From NCBI GenBank assembly GCA_964483635.1, contig CAZABS010000018.1:1-19133 (forward strand): 19,133 nucleotides of DNA. Direction: 5' to 3'. Source of the stretch: CAZABS01 sp964483635 (GTDB lineage Bacteria > Patescibacteriota > Minisyncoccia > Moranbacterales > UBA1568). This document shows positions 8,737 through 14,614 of the stretch, piece after piece; position 1 is the first letter of the stretch, and the number at the start of each line of letters is the position of its first letter. The notes below the pieces were generated by a model. It was given only the letters and a program-made list of their open reading frames with translations, did not search any database and was not told the DNA's origin. A program made the position numbers and the translations under genes.

Positions 8737-9342
8737 ATGTCGGTAGTCCTGTTCGAATCATTGTTCGGATCTCGGGTACGAGCTCGTCTTATCCGGTTTT
8801 TTGCGATGAATCCTGAAGAAGAATACGCGACCGCTGATATTGCGGCACGTACCATGCTTTCTCGTCCTGATGTTCAACGAGAAACGAAACGTCTCGCAAA
8901 AATCCAGTTTATTCATCAGAAATCAAAGAAGGGAAAACTTTTTTTTACGGCAAATATGGAGTTTCCGTTTGCACTCGAACTCAAGACTTTGGTTTCAAAA
9001 CTGAATGTAACCGCTCAATCACACGTTTTCAAGAAACTTAAGACGATTGGGGAAGTAAAACTTATACTCATTAGCGGACTTTTTTTGAGTTATCCGAAAT
9101 CAAAGGTAGATATGATTTTAGTGGTGAATAATGTCAATCGCACGAAGCTTAAGCATGCGATAAGCCATCTGGAAGCAGAGGTAGGGAAGGAGATCCGGTT
9201 CGTCCTCATGAATAGCGAGGAGCTTCACTATCGGTTGAATATGCTTGATAGATTTTTTATCGAATTTCTCGAGGGGCCATACGAAGAGGTGGTAAATCGA
9301 GTGACCGAACTCAAGCGCTTTATCGCGGGAATCAAGAAATAA
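8737..9342 (+). CDS. Winged-helix regulator fused to degenerate nucleotidyltransferase-like domain
   Basis: This 201-aa protein has an N-terminal winged helix-turn-helix (about residues 9-75). Its opening, LFGSRVRARLIRFF, followed by an ADIAARTMLSRPDVQRETKR recognition region, is typical of the ArsR/MarR-like 'transcriptional regulator' proteins common in CPR. Residues ~100-180 look like a minimal nucleotidyltransferase fold: a VKLILISGLFL strand, SKVDMILVV where active enzymes have an SDxDL motif, and a later EIRFVLMNSEEL strand. The catalytic GS and paired aspartates are not intact, so it is probably a sensing or dimerisation module rather than an enzyme. It is the first gene of the operon, 13 nt before rmuC, with a near-consensus promoter upstream and no Shine-Dalgarno. 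Autoregulation is plausible but unproven. Confidence 0.78.
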   Translation: MSVVLFESLFGSRVRARLIRFFAMNPEEEYATADIAARTMLSRPDVQRETKRLAKIQFIHQKSKKGKLFFTANMEFPFALELKTLVSKLNVTAQSHVFKKLKTIGEVKLILISGLFLSYPKSKVDMILVVNNVNRTKLKHAISHLEAEVGKEIRFVLMNSEELHYRLNMLDRFFIEFLEGPYEEVVNRVTELKRFIAGIKK

Positions 9343-9355
9343 GAGTCTCATACCT

Positions 9356-10450
9356 ATGATGGAGAATTCGACTCTTTTGCTGGGAGTACTTGTGGTAGCT
9401 GGAGGTTTCTTTTTCTGGTTAGCCTTTTCTCTTCGTGAGAAACTCTCGAGACTTGGAGACAACCGCCAGGAAATGGAGGCAAAATTGGCTTTGGCAGAAC
9501 AAAAAAGAGCTCAGGAACTCCATCATTTGCAAGCGAATCTTTTTCAGCAACTTGAGGGGATGCAGCGGACGCTTGATCAGCGACTTCATGATAATACCGA
9601 ACGACTTGATAAACGTCTCAATGATGCGGGAAAGTCCTTTCTGGATGTCCGGGAACGTTTGACCGAAATGACTAAAACGAATGAGCAGATTCTCGAGGTT
9701 ACGAAGGATGTAGCTTCCCTCCAGGATATTTTGAAGGCGCCAAAGATCCGGGGTGGATTTGGTGAACAAATGCTCGGGGACATACTTTCTCAGATGATGG
9801 CGCCTGAATTTTTTAAACTCCAACATACATTCAAGACGGGTGAAACGGTTGATGCGCTCATAGTTTTGAAGGGAGGGAGTATCAGTGTTGATTCAAAGTT
9901 TCCATTGGAAAATTTCAAGCGCATTCTCGCAATAAGTTCTGATGATGAGCGTAAAGCCGCCCGACGACAATTTATTTCTGATGTAAAAAAGCACGTTGAT
10001 GCCATTGCTACCAAATATATTTTGCCGAGCGAAGGGACTCTTGATTGGGCGCTCATGTATATTCCAGCGGAAAATGTCTATTATGAAACGATTATTAAAG
10101 ATGACGAAGGCATGGGTTTGTATGATTACTTTACCAAGAAACGAGTTATTCCCGTTTCTCCAAATTCATTTTTTGCTTATCTTTCGACGATCGTTTTTGG
10201 ATTGAAGGGAATGCAGATAGAGAAAAGAGCCAAGGAGATGTTTGTTCAGCTCGAACGTCTCGGACAAGAATATGGAAAGTTTGAACATGAATTTAAGGTG
10301 TTGGGAGGCCATCTCATGAACGCGACTCATAAATACGAAGATACCGAGAAGCGGCTTTCTAAGCTTGGAGATCAGCTCGATCGAACAAAACTTACCGAAG
10401 TCGAAGATGAGTCACAAAAATCTTTATTAGCAGTAGCACAGGAGGTATGA
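9356..10450 (+). CDS. rmuC: DNA recombination protein RmuC
   Basis: The 364-aa product has the full RmuC layout. An N-terminal membrane anchor (residues 7-25) precedes a coiled coil (28-125). The conserved core then follows: RGGFGE at 132-137, VDSKFPLENF at 178-187, the PAENVYYE block at 237-244, and a C-terminal helical region. RmuC was identified in E. coli as limiting short inverted-repeat recombination. The core is related to PD-(D/E)XK-type nucleases, so a membrane-tethered nuclease clearing DNA ends or foreign DNA is the usual inference. The start is one of two adjacent ATG codons (9356 or 9359). Its stop overlaps the next gene, indicating translational coupling. The AGGAGG within its last codons probably serves that next gene. 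Confidence 0.93.
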   Translation: MMENSTLLLGVLVVAGGFFFWLAFSLREKLSRLGDNRQEMEAKLALAEQKRAQELHHLQANLFQQLEGMQRTLDQRLHDNTERLDKRLNDAGKSFLDVRERLTEMTKTNEQILEVTKDVASLQDILKAPKIRGGFGEQMLGDILSQMMAPEFFKLQHTFKTGETVDALIVLKGGSISVDSKFPLENFKRILAISSDDERKAARRQFISDVKKHVDAIATKYILPSEGTLDWALMYIPAENVYYETIIKDDEGMGLYDYFTKKRVIPVSPNSFFAYLSTIVFGLKGMQIEKRAKEMFVQLERLGQEYGKFEHEFKVLGGHLMNATHKYEDTEKRLSKLGDQLDRTKLTEVEDESQKSLLAVAQEV

Positions 10451-10827
10451 TGCGGCCTCTGTATTGGTGTATGCAAGGATATCAGTGGTTGGCGAGTTCG
10501 CGCCAGAAATTCTGGTTGGTGGTGGCGCTTCTTGGAATGATCCATCTTGTCCTCATTGGAATCATTGCGGTGTTTTTTCAACCGAGTGAAGCCTCGGTGA
10601 TCCTTCGGTATAATGTCTATTTCGGTATTGATGTGTTGGCTTCATGGTGGCAAATATACCTGCTCCCCTTACTCTCGAGCATTTTTCTCGTAGGGAATGT
10701 TTTCTTTGCACGGAGATTTCTTCGCTCAGGAGAGTGGCTGCTTTCGATCACACTACTCCTTGGATCAGGGGTCATTACTTTTGGATTGGCGGTTGCATTG
10801 GCGGCGATCGTACTTATCAATTATTAA
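10450..10827 (+). CDS. Small three-span membrane protein
   Basis: This protein of about 125 aa has three hydrophobic segments, at roughly residues 22-44, 68-88 and 97-124, and a basic N-terminal tail. No family is recognised with confidence, although similar small membrane proteins are frequent in CPR genomes. Two in-frame ATGs are possible. The first (10447) sits only 1 nt after an AGGAGG (10440-10445). The second (10450) has a more usable 4-nt gap and overlaps the rmuC stop by one base, so it was chosen. The tight overlap with rmuC and the 10-nt gap to the WecA-like gene mean it is co-translated with envelope genes. Its function is unknown. Confidence 0.75.
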   Translation: MRPLYWCMQGYQWLASSRQKFWLVVALLGMIHLVLIGIIAVFFQPSEASVILRYNVYFGIDVLASWWQIYLLPLLSSIFLVGNVFFARRFLRSGEWLLSITLLLGSGVITFGLAVALAAIVLINY

Positions 10828-10837
10828 GGCATCTCAT

Positions 10838-11887
10838 ATGATAGGGGACGTGTTACGGGGAGTAGTACCACTTCTTCCTTTTTTTTGTCTTGCCCTCGGT
10901 CTGAGTGCTCTTTTTGGTTTTACTCTTCTTTGGATACACCAAAGATGGAAACCATCGAAACGTGAAGAAGCATCCCGTTTACCTCAGAAGAACGCGGTGA
11001 GCCGTTTTGGCGGAGTTGGGCTTCTTCTTGCTTTTGTAATCAGTCTCTTGCTCTGGCCGGGATTTCAATTTTCTCCCACGATTGGAGCTCTCCTGAGCGG
11101 GGGGGTGCTCATTCTGTTTTTTGGAATTTTGGACGATATTCGACCAATTTCTTGGTGGTGGCAACTCGCTTTTCAACTCCTCTTGGGTGGACTCTTAGTG
11201 TTTCTTGGACTAAAGATTGAAATCATGCAGGGACCATTTGGAGGAACTGTTGATTTTCGCGAATGGTTTTCTGGGATGCCTCTGGTTATCCTTCTTCTCT
11301 GGCTCCTTCTCGTTATGAACGCAGTGAACTGGCTCGATGGTCTTGATGGTCTTTTGGGAAGCGTTGTGTGTATCGGATTTGGAACCTTAACTCTGGTAAG
11401 TTTTTTCCCAGAAGTTCGCCAACCAGGTTTAGCTGGGCCGAGTAGTATTCTGCTTGGCGCGACGTTAGCCTTCCTTTTTTTAAATTGGCCACCCGGGCGC
11501 ATAATAGCTGGGACGGTCGGATCGTACTTTCTTGGGTTTGCTCTAGCCGTCTTGGCAATATCGGCTGGTGCCAAAATTGCAACTACCGTTTTAGTGCTTA
11601 TTATCCCCATTTTGGATGCTCTTTTTGTTCTTTGGGAGCGCTGGCGTTCGGGTACATCTCTTTTTCATCCTGATGGGAGGCATCTTCACTATCGGCTCCG
11701 AGAGCTTGGCTGGAGTGAAAAACAAATAGCTGTTCTCTATAGTCTCATTACGCTCGGGATGGCACTCCTGGCTCTTTCAACACAAACGCTCGGAAAACTC
11801 CTCGTCTTTTTAGGGGCAACTCTTGGACTTACCCTGCTGAGTGTATTGGTTCAGGGTTGGTCTCAAAAAATAATTCCAAGAGTATGA
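10838..11887 (+). CDS. WecA/MraY-family polyprenyl-phosphate sugar-1-phosphate transferase, variant active site
   Basis: The ATG at 10838 gives 349 aa with about ten hydrophobic segments; an upstream extension to 10697 would overlap the previous gene and is rejected. The family normally transfers a sugar-1-phosphate from a UDP-sugar to undecaprenyl phosphate at the cytoplasmic membrane, starting O-antigen, teichoic-acid or peptidoglycan lipid intermediates. Visible motifs are SRFGGV (55-60), DD at 99-100, NWLDGLDG (164-171) and HPDGRHLHYRL (277-287). The last is WecA-like rather than MraY-like. The usual GDxGS metal-binding motif reads GTVGS (225-229), with threonine in place of aspartate, after an otherwise typical NWPPGRI stretch. 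Activity may therefore be altered. It starts 10 nt after the three-span protein and overlaps the DUF192 gene by 4 nt (ATGA). Confidence 0.88.
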   Translation: MIGDVLRGVVPLLPFFCLALGLSALFGFTLLWIHQRWKPSKREEASRLPQKNAVSRFGGVGLLLAFVISLLLWPGFQFSPTIGALLSGGVLILFFGILDDIRPISWWWQLAFQLLLGGLLVFLGLKIEIMQGPFGGTVDFREWFSGMPLVILLLWLLLVMNAVNWLDGLDGLLGSVVCIGFGTLTLVSFFPEVRQPGLAGPSSILLGATLAFLFLNWPPGRIIAGTVGSYFLGFALAVLAISAGAKIATTVLVLIIPILDALFVLWERWRSGTSLFHPDGRHLHYRLRELGWSEKQIAVLYSLITLGMALLALSTQTLGKLLVFLGATLGLTLLSVLVQGWSQKIIPRV

Positions 11888-12330
11888 TAAAAAAGCAATT
11901 CATTTTGGGGGGTCTTATCTGTGTTGCTGCTGGCATGGTTATTGGAATAGGTTTTTTCCGGTGGAGTGGCGGTGCTCGAGAGGGGGATTTCCTTCAAATT
12001 GGAAGTCATCAATGGTCCGTAGAATATGCCGATACAGAGAGTGAGCGTGTGCTTGGGCTTGGAAAACGGGCTAGCCTCCCACAAGCATCTGGAATGCTCT
12101 TTATTTTCCCTCAAGCTGATCGGTATCAGTTTTGGATGAAAGACATGGAATTTCCGCTCGATCTGGTATTTATCGCTGGGGGAAAAGTTGAGAGCTTGGT
12201 TCAAAATGTTGCGCCGGAAGAGATGGGGCTTATATCTCCCGGGGGGCCTGTGAGGTATGTCCTCGAGGTAAATGCTGGTGAAACAACGGGAATAATTCCT
12301 GGTGATAAGGTACTAGGACTTCCCGATTAG
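11884..12330 (+). CDS. Membrane-anchored DUF192 protein
   Basis: Starting at the ATG in the ATGA overlap, the product is 148 aa with an N-terminal membrane anchor (about 5-25) and a DUF192 domain (about 38-146). Family hallmarks are ERVLGLGKR (55-62), GMLFIFP (70-76), FWMKDMEFPLDLVFI (83-97) and VLEVNAGE (126-133). DUF192 proteins are small secreted or periplasmic beta proteins whose biochemical role is unknown. The anchor here points to an external location. It is the last gene of the operon and is followed 24 nt later by a strong hairpin terminator. Co-translation with the lipid-linked sugar transferase suggests an envelope link; this is inference. Confidence 0.88.
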   Translation: MIKKQFILGGLICVAAGMVIGIGFFRWSGGAREGDFLQIGSHQWSVEYADTESERVLGLGKRASLPQASGMLFIFPQADRYQFWMKDMEFPLDLVFIAGGKVESLVQNVAPEEMGLISPGGPVRYVLEVNAGETTGIIPGDKVLGLPD

Positions 12331-12354
12331 CGAACCTCGAGCGATTCAAAAGCA

Positions 12355-12386
12355 ATATAAAAACCCCAAGTTTGGGGTTTTTATAT
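12355..12386. terminator. Bidirectional intrinsic terminator
   Basis: A perfect 15-bp inverted repeat, ATATAAAAACCCCAA / TTGGGGTTTTTATAT, separated by GT. The GC core flanked by A-run and T-run works in both directions. It lies between the ends of the converging DUF192 gene (plus) and the 191-aa membrane-anchored gene (minus). Confidence 0.88.
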
Positions 12387-12420
12387 GCAATTGCGAGCAA
12401 AGTACTAGAAAGAAAAACTA

Positions 12421-12996
12421 TCACATTCGATAGGCGGCCACGCGATCCGAATATTTCTTCAAGTTCTGGAGCTGTTTCGGTGTAAGATTCTTGGAGTGTT
12501 CGATCGCCTGGCGAACCATATCTTTGGAGAATTCAACTGACGTTCCGACGTGGACTCCGCTTTTCTGGGGGAGTTGTTTTCGAAGGTAATCCTCGATATA
12601 GACTTTGTGGGCTCCAGTTAGGCTGGAATCCGGGTTTTTCTCGAGGTAATTCATGAGGGCTCGTCGTGCGAGATGAGTCGTTCCATCGCCCCGAACTGCT
12701 GTTTCGATAAAAGCAGTGGCGGTTTCTTGACTCACTTCAGCTGGTTTCGTTGCGGTAGGCTTGGTTACTGGTGACGGATTCAGTGGAGTGTCCACTCCTT
12801 CCGTGGTCAAATCGCTGTCAGAAGGAGCAAGAGTGGTTGTATCACTCAGCATTTCTTCTGATCGTTGCGAATAGGAGTAAATTCCGAGAGCTATCGCTGC
12901 GACAATGAAAATACTTACGATAATTCTCAAGTTGTCTTGAAGCCAGGTTTTCGCTTGATCACTCATGTTGTCTTCTTGATTCATGGGTTCTTCCAT
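12421..12996 (-). CDS. Membrane-anchored hypothetical protein with conserved GDGTTHLARRAL motif
   Basis: The product is 191 aa: a short acidic cytoplasmic tail, one membrane span at about 23-42, a Ser/Thr/Pro-rich linker (50-90), and a predicted external helical domain. The motif AVRGDGTTHLARRALMNYLE (100-119) matches a pattern I recall from CPR surface proteins; it faintly resembles the start of LysM. No enzymatic motif is seen. The start at 12996 is supported by an AGAGGTGA Shine-Dalgarno (plus-strand 13003-13010) spaced 6 nt away, one of the few strong ones in the window. A near-consensus promoter and a structured ~127-nt leader lie upstream, implying regulated expression. Its exact role is unknown; an envelope function is inferred from topology. 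Confidence 0.8.
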   Translation of the reverse strand: MEEPMNQEDNMSDQAKTWLQDNLRIIVSIFIVAAIALGIYSYSQRSEEMLSDTTTLAPSDSDLTTEGVDTPLNPSPVTKPTATKPAEVSQETATAFIETAVRGDGTTHLARRALMNYLEKNPDSSLTGAHKVYIEDYLRKQLPQKSGVHVGTSVEFSKDMVRQAIEHSKNLTPKQLQNLKKYSDRVAAYRM

Positions 12997-13047
12997 AAGG
13001 GTTCACCTCTCTTCCTAGCTTTAGTTATTATTGAACTGTAAACGTAC

Positions 13048-13115
13048 GGCTTTCGTTGAAGCTCGAGCGAAACCCATCCTTCGCTATCTTTTGGACACAA
13101 AGGATGGAAAGCTCG
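13048..13115 (-). promoter_or_regulatory. Structured 5' leader with alternative hairpins
   Basis: Within the predicted leader of the 191-aa gene, CCATCCTT (13074-13081) pairs with AAGGATGG (13100-13107), and CGAGC (13064-13068) pairs with GCTCG (13111-13115) outside it. GGCTTTCG (13048-13055) can instead pair with CGAAACC (13068-13074), overlapping both arms of the first structure. The two folds look mutually exclusive, as in attenuators or riboswitches. No known RNA family was recognised. Confidence 0.35.
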
Positions 13116-13130
13116 CCCCCCTTCGTACTC

Positions 13131-13159
13131 ATAGTACGGAGCCAAATTCCTCCTGTCAA
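13131..13159 (-). promoter_or_regulatory. Promoter for the 191-aa gene, with a dyad over the -10
   Basis: Reading the minus strand, TTGACA (plus 13154-13159), a 17-nt spacer and TACTAT (plus 13131-13136) form a good promoter starting about 13124. The -10 lies inside a perfect dyad, CGTACT-CAT-AGTACG (13124-13138), which could be an operator. Together they explain the strong Shine-Dalgarno and long leader downstream. Confidence 0.6.
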
Positions 13160-13440
13160 CTAGACAAAAGAGTCGATTTTCAGCGAAGTGATGCCGAAAT
13201 TTGGCCTCGAGAGAGCAGGAAATTGTCTAAGGAATATACACAAAAAATGTAAAAAATGTTTGAAAAATATGGTTCTCTTACCGCTGAAAAAATTTGAAAA
13301 GTAACTCACAAATTTGCAAATTACAAGTTCCTTACTTGATAGAATCAAGAGAATGTATCACAAAATATTTTTTGCTGAACTTTTTTCAGAAGTTCATTTA
13401 CAAAAAATGAATAGATAAAAATATTTTTGCACTATGACTC
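13160..13440. other. A+T-rich intergenic spacer without a convincing gene
   Basis: The spacer between the divergent units is ~620 nt, and from about 13230 it becomes strongly A+T-rich with many phased A- and T-runs, suggesting bent DNA. It contains a 12-bp perfect palindrome AATTTGCAAATT (13311-13322) and the hairpins CTTGAT-AGA-ATCAAG (13335-13349) and GAACTT/AAGTTC near 13379-13397. A longer pairing, TAGACAA (13161-13167) with TTGTCTA (13223-13229), encloses the region just upstream of the minus-strand promoter. No coding sequence with a start signal was found. Confidence 0.5.
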
Positions 13441-13488
13441 TTGACAAATATTTTTTACTCTATGCATTTTCAAAAAAAAGTGTATACT
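13441..13488 (+). promoter_or_regulatory. Candidate promoter of the lysine-rich gene
   Basis: A perfect TTGACA (13441-13446) and a good -10, TATACT (13483-13488), are both present but 36 nt apart, so they do not form one standard promoter. The -10 is probably the active element, giving a start near 13495 just before a 7-bp hairpin. The A+T-rich upstream DNA could act as an UP-like element. Confidence 0.4.
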
Positions 13489-13496
13489 AAAAATAC

Positions 13497-13585
13497 GTGT
13501 GAAGAAACATTCACACAAAAAAATATGAACGACGCATTGCGTTCGTTCCGTAAAAAGAAAATTCATCGTAACCGTGAAATCACGG
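13497..13585 (+). promoter_or_regulatory. Hairpin-rich leader of the lysine-rich gene
   Basis: Three small hairpins are visible: GTGTGAA/TTCACAC (13497-13503 with 13510-13516), an imperfect GAACGACGCA/TGCGTTCGTTC (about 13527-13547), and CCGTGA/TCACGG (13572-13577 with 13580-13585). The first would form the very 5' end of the transcript, where it could protect it from decay. The others lie inside the possible upstream ORF. Confidence 0.4.
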
Positions 13586-13614
13586 AAACGAAAAATAAAA
13601 CTGGAAGGAGGTGA
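13525..13614 (+). CDS. Possible 29-aa basic leader ORF upstream of the lysine-rich gene
   Basis: An ATG at 13525 opens 29 codons ending at TGA 13612-13614. The peptide begins MNDALRSFRKKK and ends TGRR, with many Arg and Lys residues. Its stop codon is part of the Shine-Dalgarno AAGGAGGTGA of the next gene, so terminating ribosomes would be placed exactly at that site, a classic coupling geometry. There is no Shine-Dalgarno of its own; the leader before it would be about 30 nt and A-rich. It may equally be a chance opening in a structured leader. Confidence 0.3.
   Translation: MNDALRSFRKKKIHRNREITETKNKTGRR
13605..13614 (+). promoter_or_regulatory. Full-consensus Shine-Dalgarno deciding the start at 13620
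   Basis: AAGGAGGTGA is the full anti-16S complement, 5 nt before ATG 13620. It is the best ribosome-binding site in a window where most genes have none. It strongly supports the otherwise very short 28-codon gene. Confidence 0.85.
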
Positions 13615-13619
13615 GTGTT

Positions 13620-13706
13620 ATGGCAGCCAAGAAAAAAACCACCAAGAAAAAGGTGACCAAGAAGAAAGTGACCAAGAAGAAGGCCACGAAGAAACGACGA
13701 GCCTAA
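13620..13706 (+). CDS. 28-aa lysine-repeat (histone H1 tail-like) protein
   Basis: The product is only 28 aa, starting MAAKKKTTKK and ending KKRRA. It is built from four copies of a pentad, KKxTK, with 14 or 15 lysines and two arginines and no acidic or aromatic residue. Such sequences resemble histone H1 tails and the lysine-rich tails of some bacterial nucleoid proteins, so binding to DNA, rRNA or polyphosphate is plausible. It is a real gene by context: a perfect Shine-Dalgarno, a -10 element and hairpin leader upstream, and a strong terminator 18 nt after the stop, forming a single-gene unit. The repeated codons (period 15 nt, around GTGACCAAGAAGAAA) indicate recent tandem duplication. 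The L31 protein encoded nearby carries a similar Lys/Ala tail. Function is unproven. Confidence 0.75.
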   Translation: MAAKKKTTKKKVTKKKVTKKKATKKRRA

Positions 13707-13723
13707 TTCACTTCTTTGGTGAA

Positions 13724-13756
13724 AATAAAACCCCCGCAATGCGCAGGGGTTTTATT
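13724..13756. terminator. Bidirectional intrinsic terminator
   Basis: AATAAAACCCC (13724-13734) pairs with GGGGTTTTATT (13746-13756) around a small CGC-AAT-GCG inner stem. It ends the lysine-rich gene on the plus strand and, 12 nt beyond its stop, prmC on the minus strand. Confidence 0.88.
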
Positions 13757-13767
13757 GTTTTCTGCAA

Positions 13768-14604
13768 TTACATTTTGGAGAATCCGATAACGAGTCTTGA
13801 TCTTCCTGTATAGTCAGGAAAAACGTCGTATTCCCAGGGAATAAAGGTGAGGAGTGCATCCTGTTCAGGGCTTATTTCAAAGAAAAAATAGATATTTACT
13901 GATGGGAGATACTGCGTGATTTGTCGTGTGAGTTTCTCGTAATGAGCCAGACCTGCACTCCGACTCATGAGCGCTTGGCGCGGTTCAAAAAATTGGACAT
14001 CTGGAGGGGTTTCCTTATAGATTTTTTGTGAGAGATAGGGGAGATTCGCAGCGATGATGATGGTTTCATACGACTGAAGATTATTCAGAAATGGTTTGAG
14101 GAGATCGCCATCTCTAAAATTCACTGATACTTGATGGAAGAATGCATTTTTTTGAGCAATATGCAGTGCACGTTTGGATTTGTCGGTGGCAAAATAATCC
14201 AGAGAAGAATATTTTTTTAACTCCAATGCAAGACTGACAATGATCGCACCACTTCCAGTTCCAACATCAATCACGGCAATTTTTTTCTGGTTATGTAGTT
14301 TTTTTATTTTTTCTACAGTTCTTTCAACAAGGAGTTCTGTTTCTGGTCTTGGGATGAGTGTTGATCGTGATACAAAAAAAGTATTTCCAAAAAATTCTTT
14401 CGTCCCAGTGAGGTACGAAGTGGGCTCGTGATTTTTTCGGCGCTCAAAGAGTTTCTGAAGACGTGTAATGTCACGTCGAAGAAGTTTCGTTTCTGGATGA
14501 GCCAAGATAAATGTTCGTGAAGTGTGAGTGACAAAAGCTAAAAGTACTTCTCGATCGAGACGATCAATCCCAGACAGACCCAAAAAATCCCCGTAGGTTG
14601 TCAT
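13768..14604 (-). CDS. prmC: Peptide chain release factor N5-glutamine methyltransferase PrmC (HemK)
   Basis: The ATG at 14604 gives 278 aa; an extension to 14802 would run into prfA and is rejected. PrmC uses S-adenosylmethionine to methylate the glutamine of the release-factor GGQ loop, speeding termination. An N-terminal helical domain (1-80) precedes the SAM-binding Rossmann fold. IPRPETE (84-90) contacts the factor, DVGTGSGAI (113-121) is the SAM-binding loop, and the catalytic NPPY motif appears as NLPY at 187-190. The L-for-P change is a known variation in N-methyltransferases. FFEPRQALMS (205-214) matches the EPxxAL segment. It begins 10 nt after the prfA stop in the classical prfA-prmC pair. 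Confidence 0.93.
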   Translation of the reverse strand: MTTYGDFLGLSGIDRLDREVLLAFVTHTSRTFILAHPETKLLRRDITRLQKLFERRKNHEPTSYLTGTKEFFGNTFFVSRSTLIPRPETELLVERTVEKIKKLHNQKKIAVIDVGTGSGAIIVSLALELKKYSSLDYFATDKSKRALHIAQKNAFFHQVSVNFRDGDLLKPFLNNLQSYETIIIAANLPYLSQKIYKETPPDVQFFEPRQALMSRSAGLAHYEKLTRQITQYLPSVNIYFFFEISPEQDALLTFIPWEYDVFPDYTGRSRLVIGFSKM

Positions 14605-14614
14605 AAGAAGTGGT

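Noticed and set aside
10697..10837. 47-codon upstream extension of the WecA-like gene
   Set aside because: It would overlap the three-span protein gene; the ATG at 10838 is where the first membrane span begins.
13031..13252. A 73-codon plus-strand frame in the spacer
   Set aside because: No start signal and no recognisable protein; it covers the promoter and structured leader on the other strand.
13230..13496. Possible replication origin in the A+T-rich spacer
   Set aside because: No array of DnaA boxes was seen and dnaA/dnaN are not nearby; A+T-richness alone is not enough.
13574..13813. A 79-codon plus-strand frame over the lysine-rich gene
   Set aside because: It lacks a Shine-Dalgarno, runs through the terminator hairpin and is out of frame with the perfectly signalled 28-codon gene.
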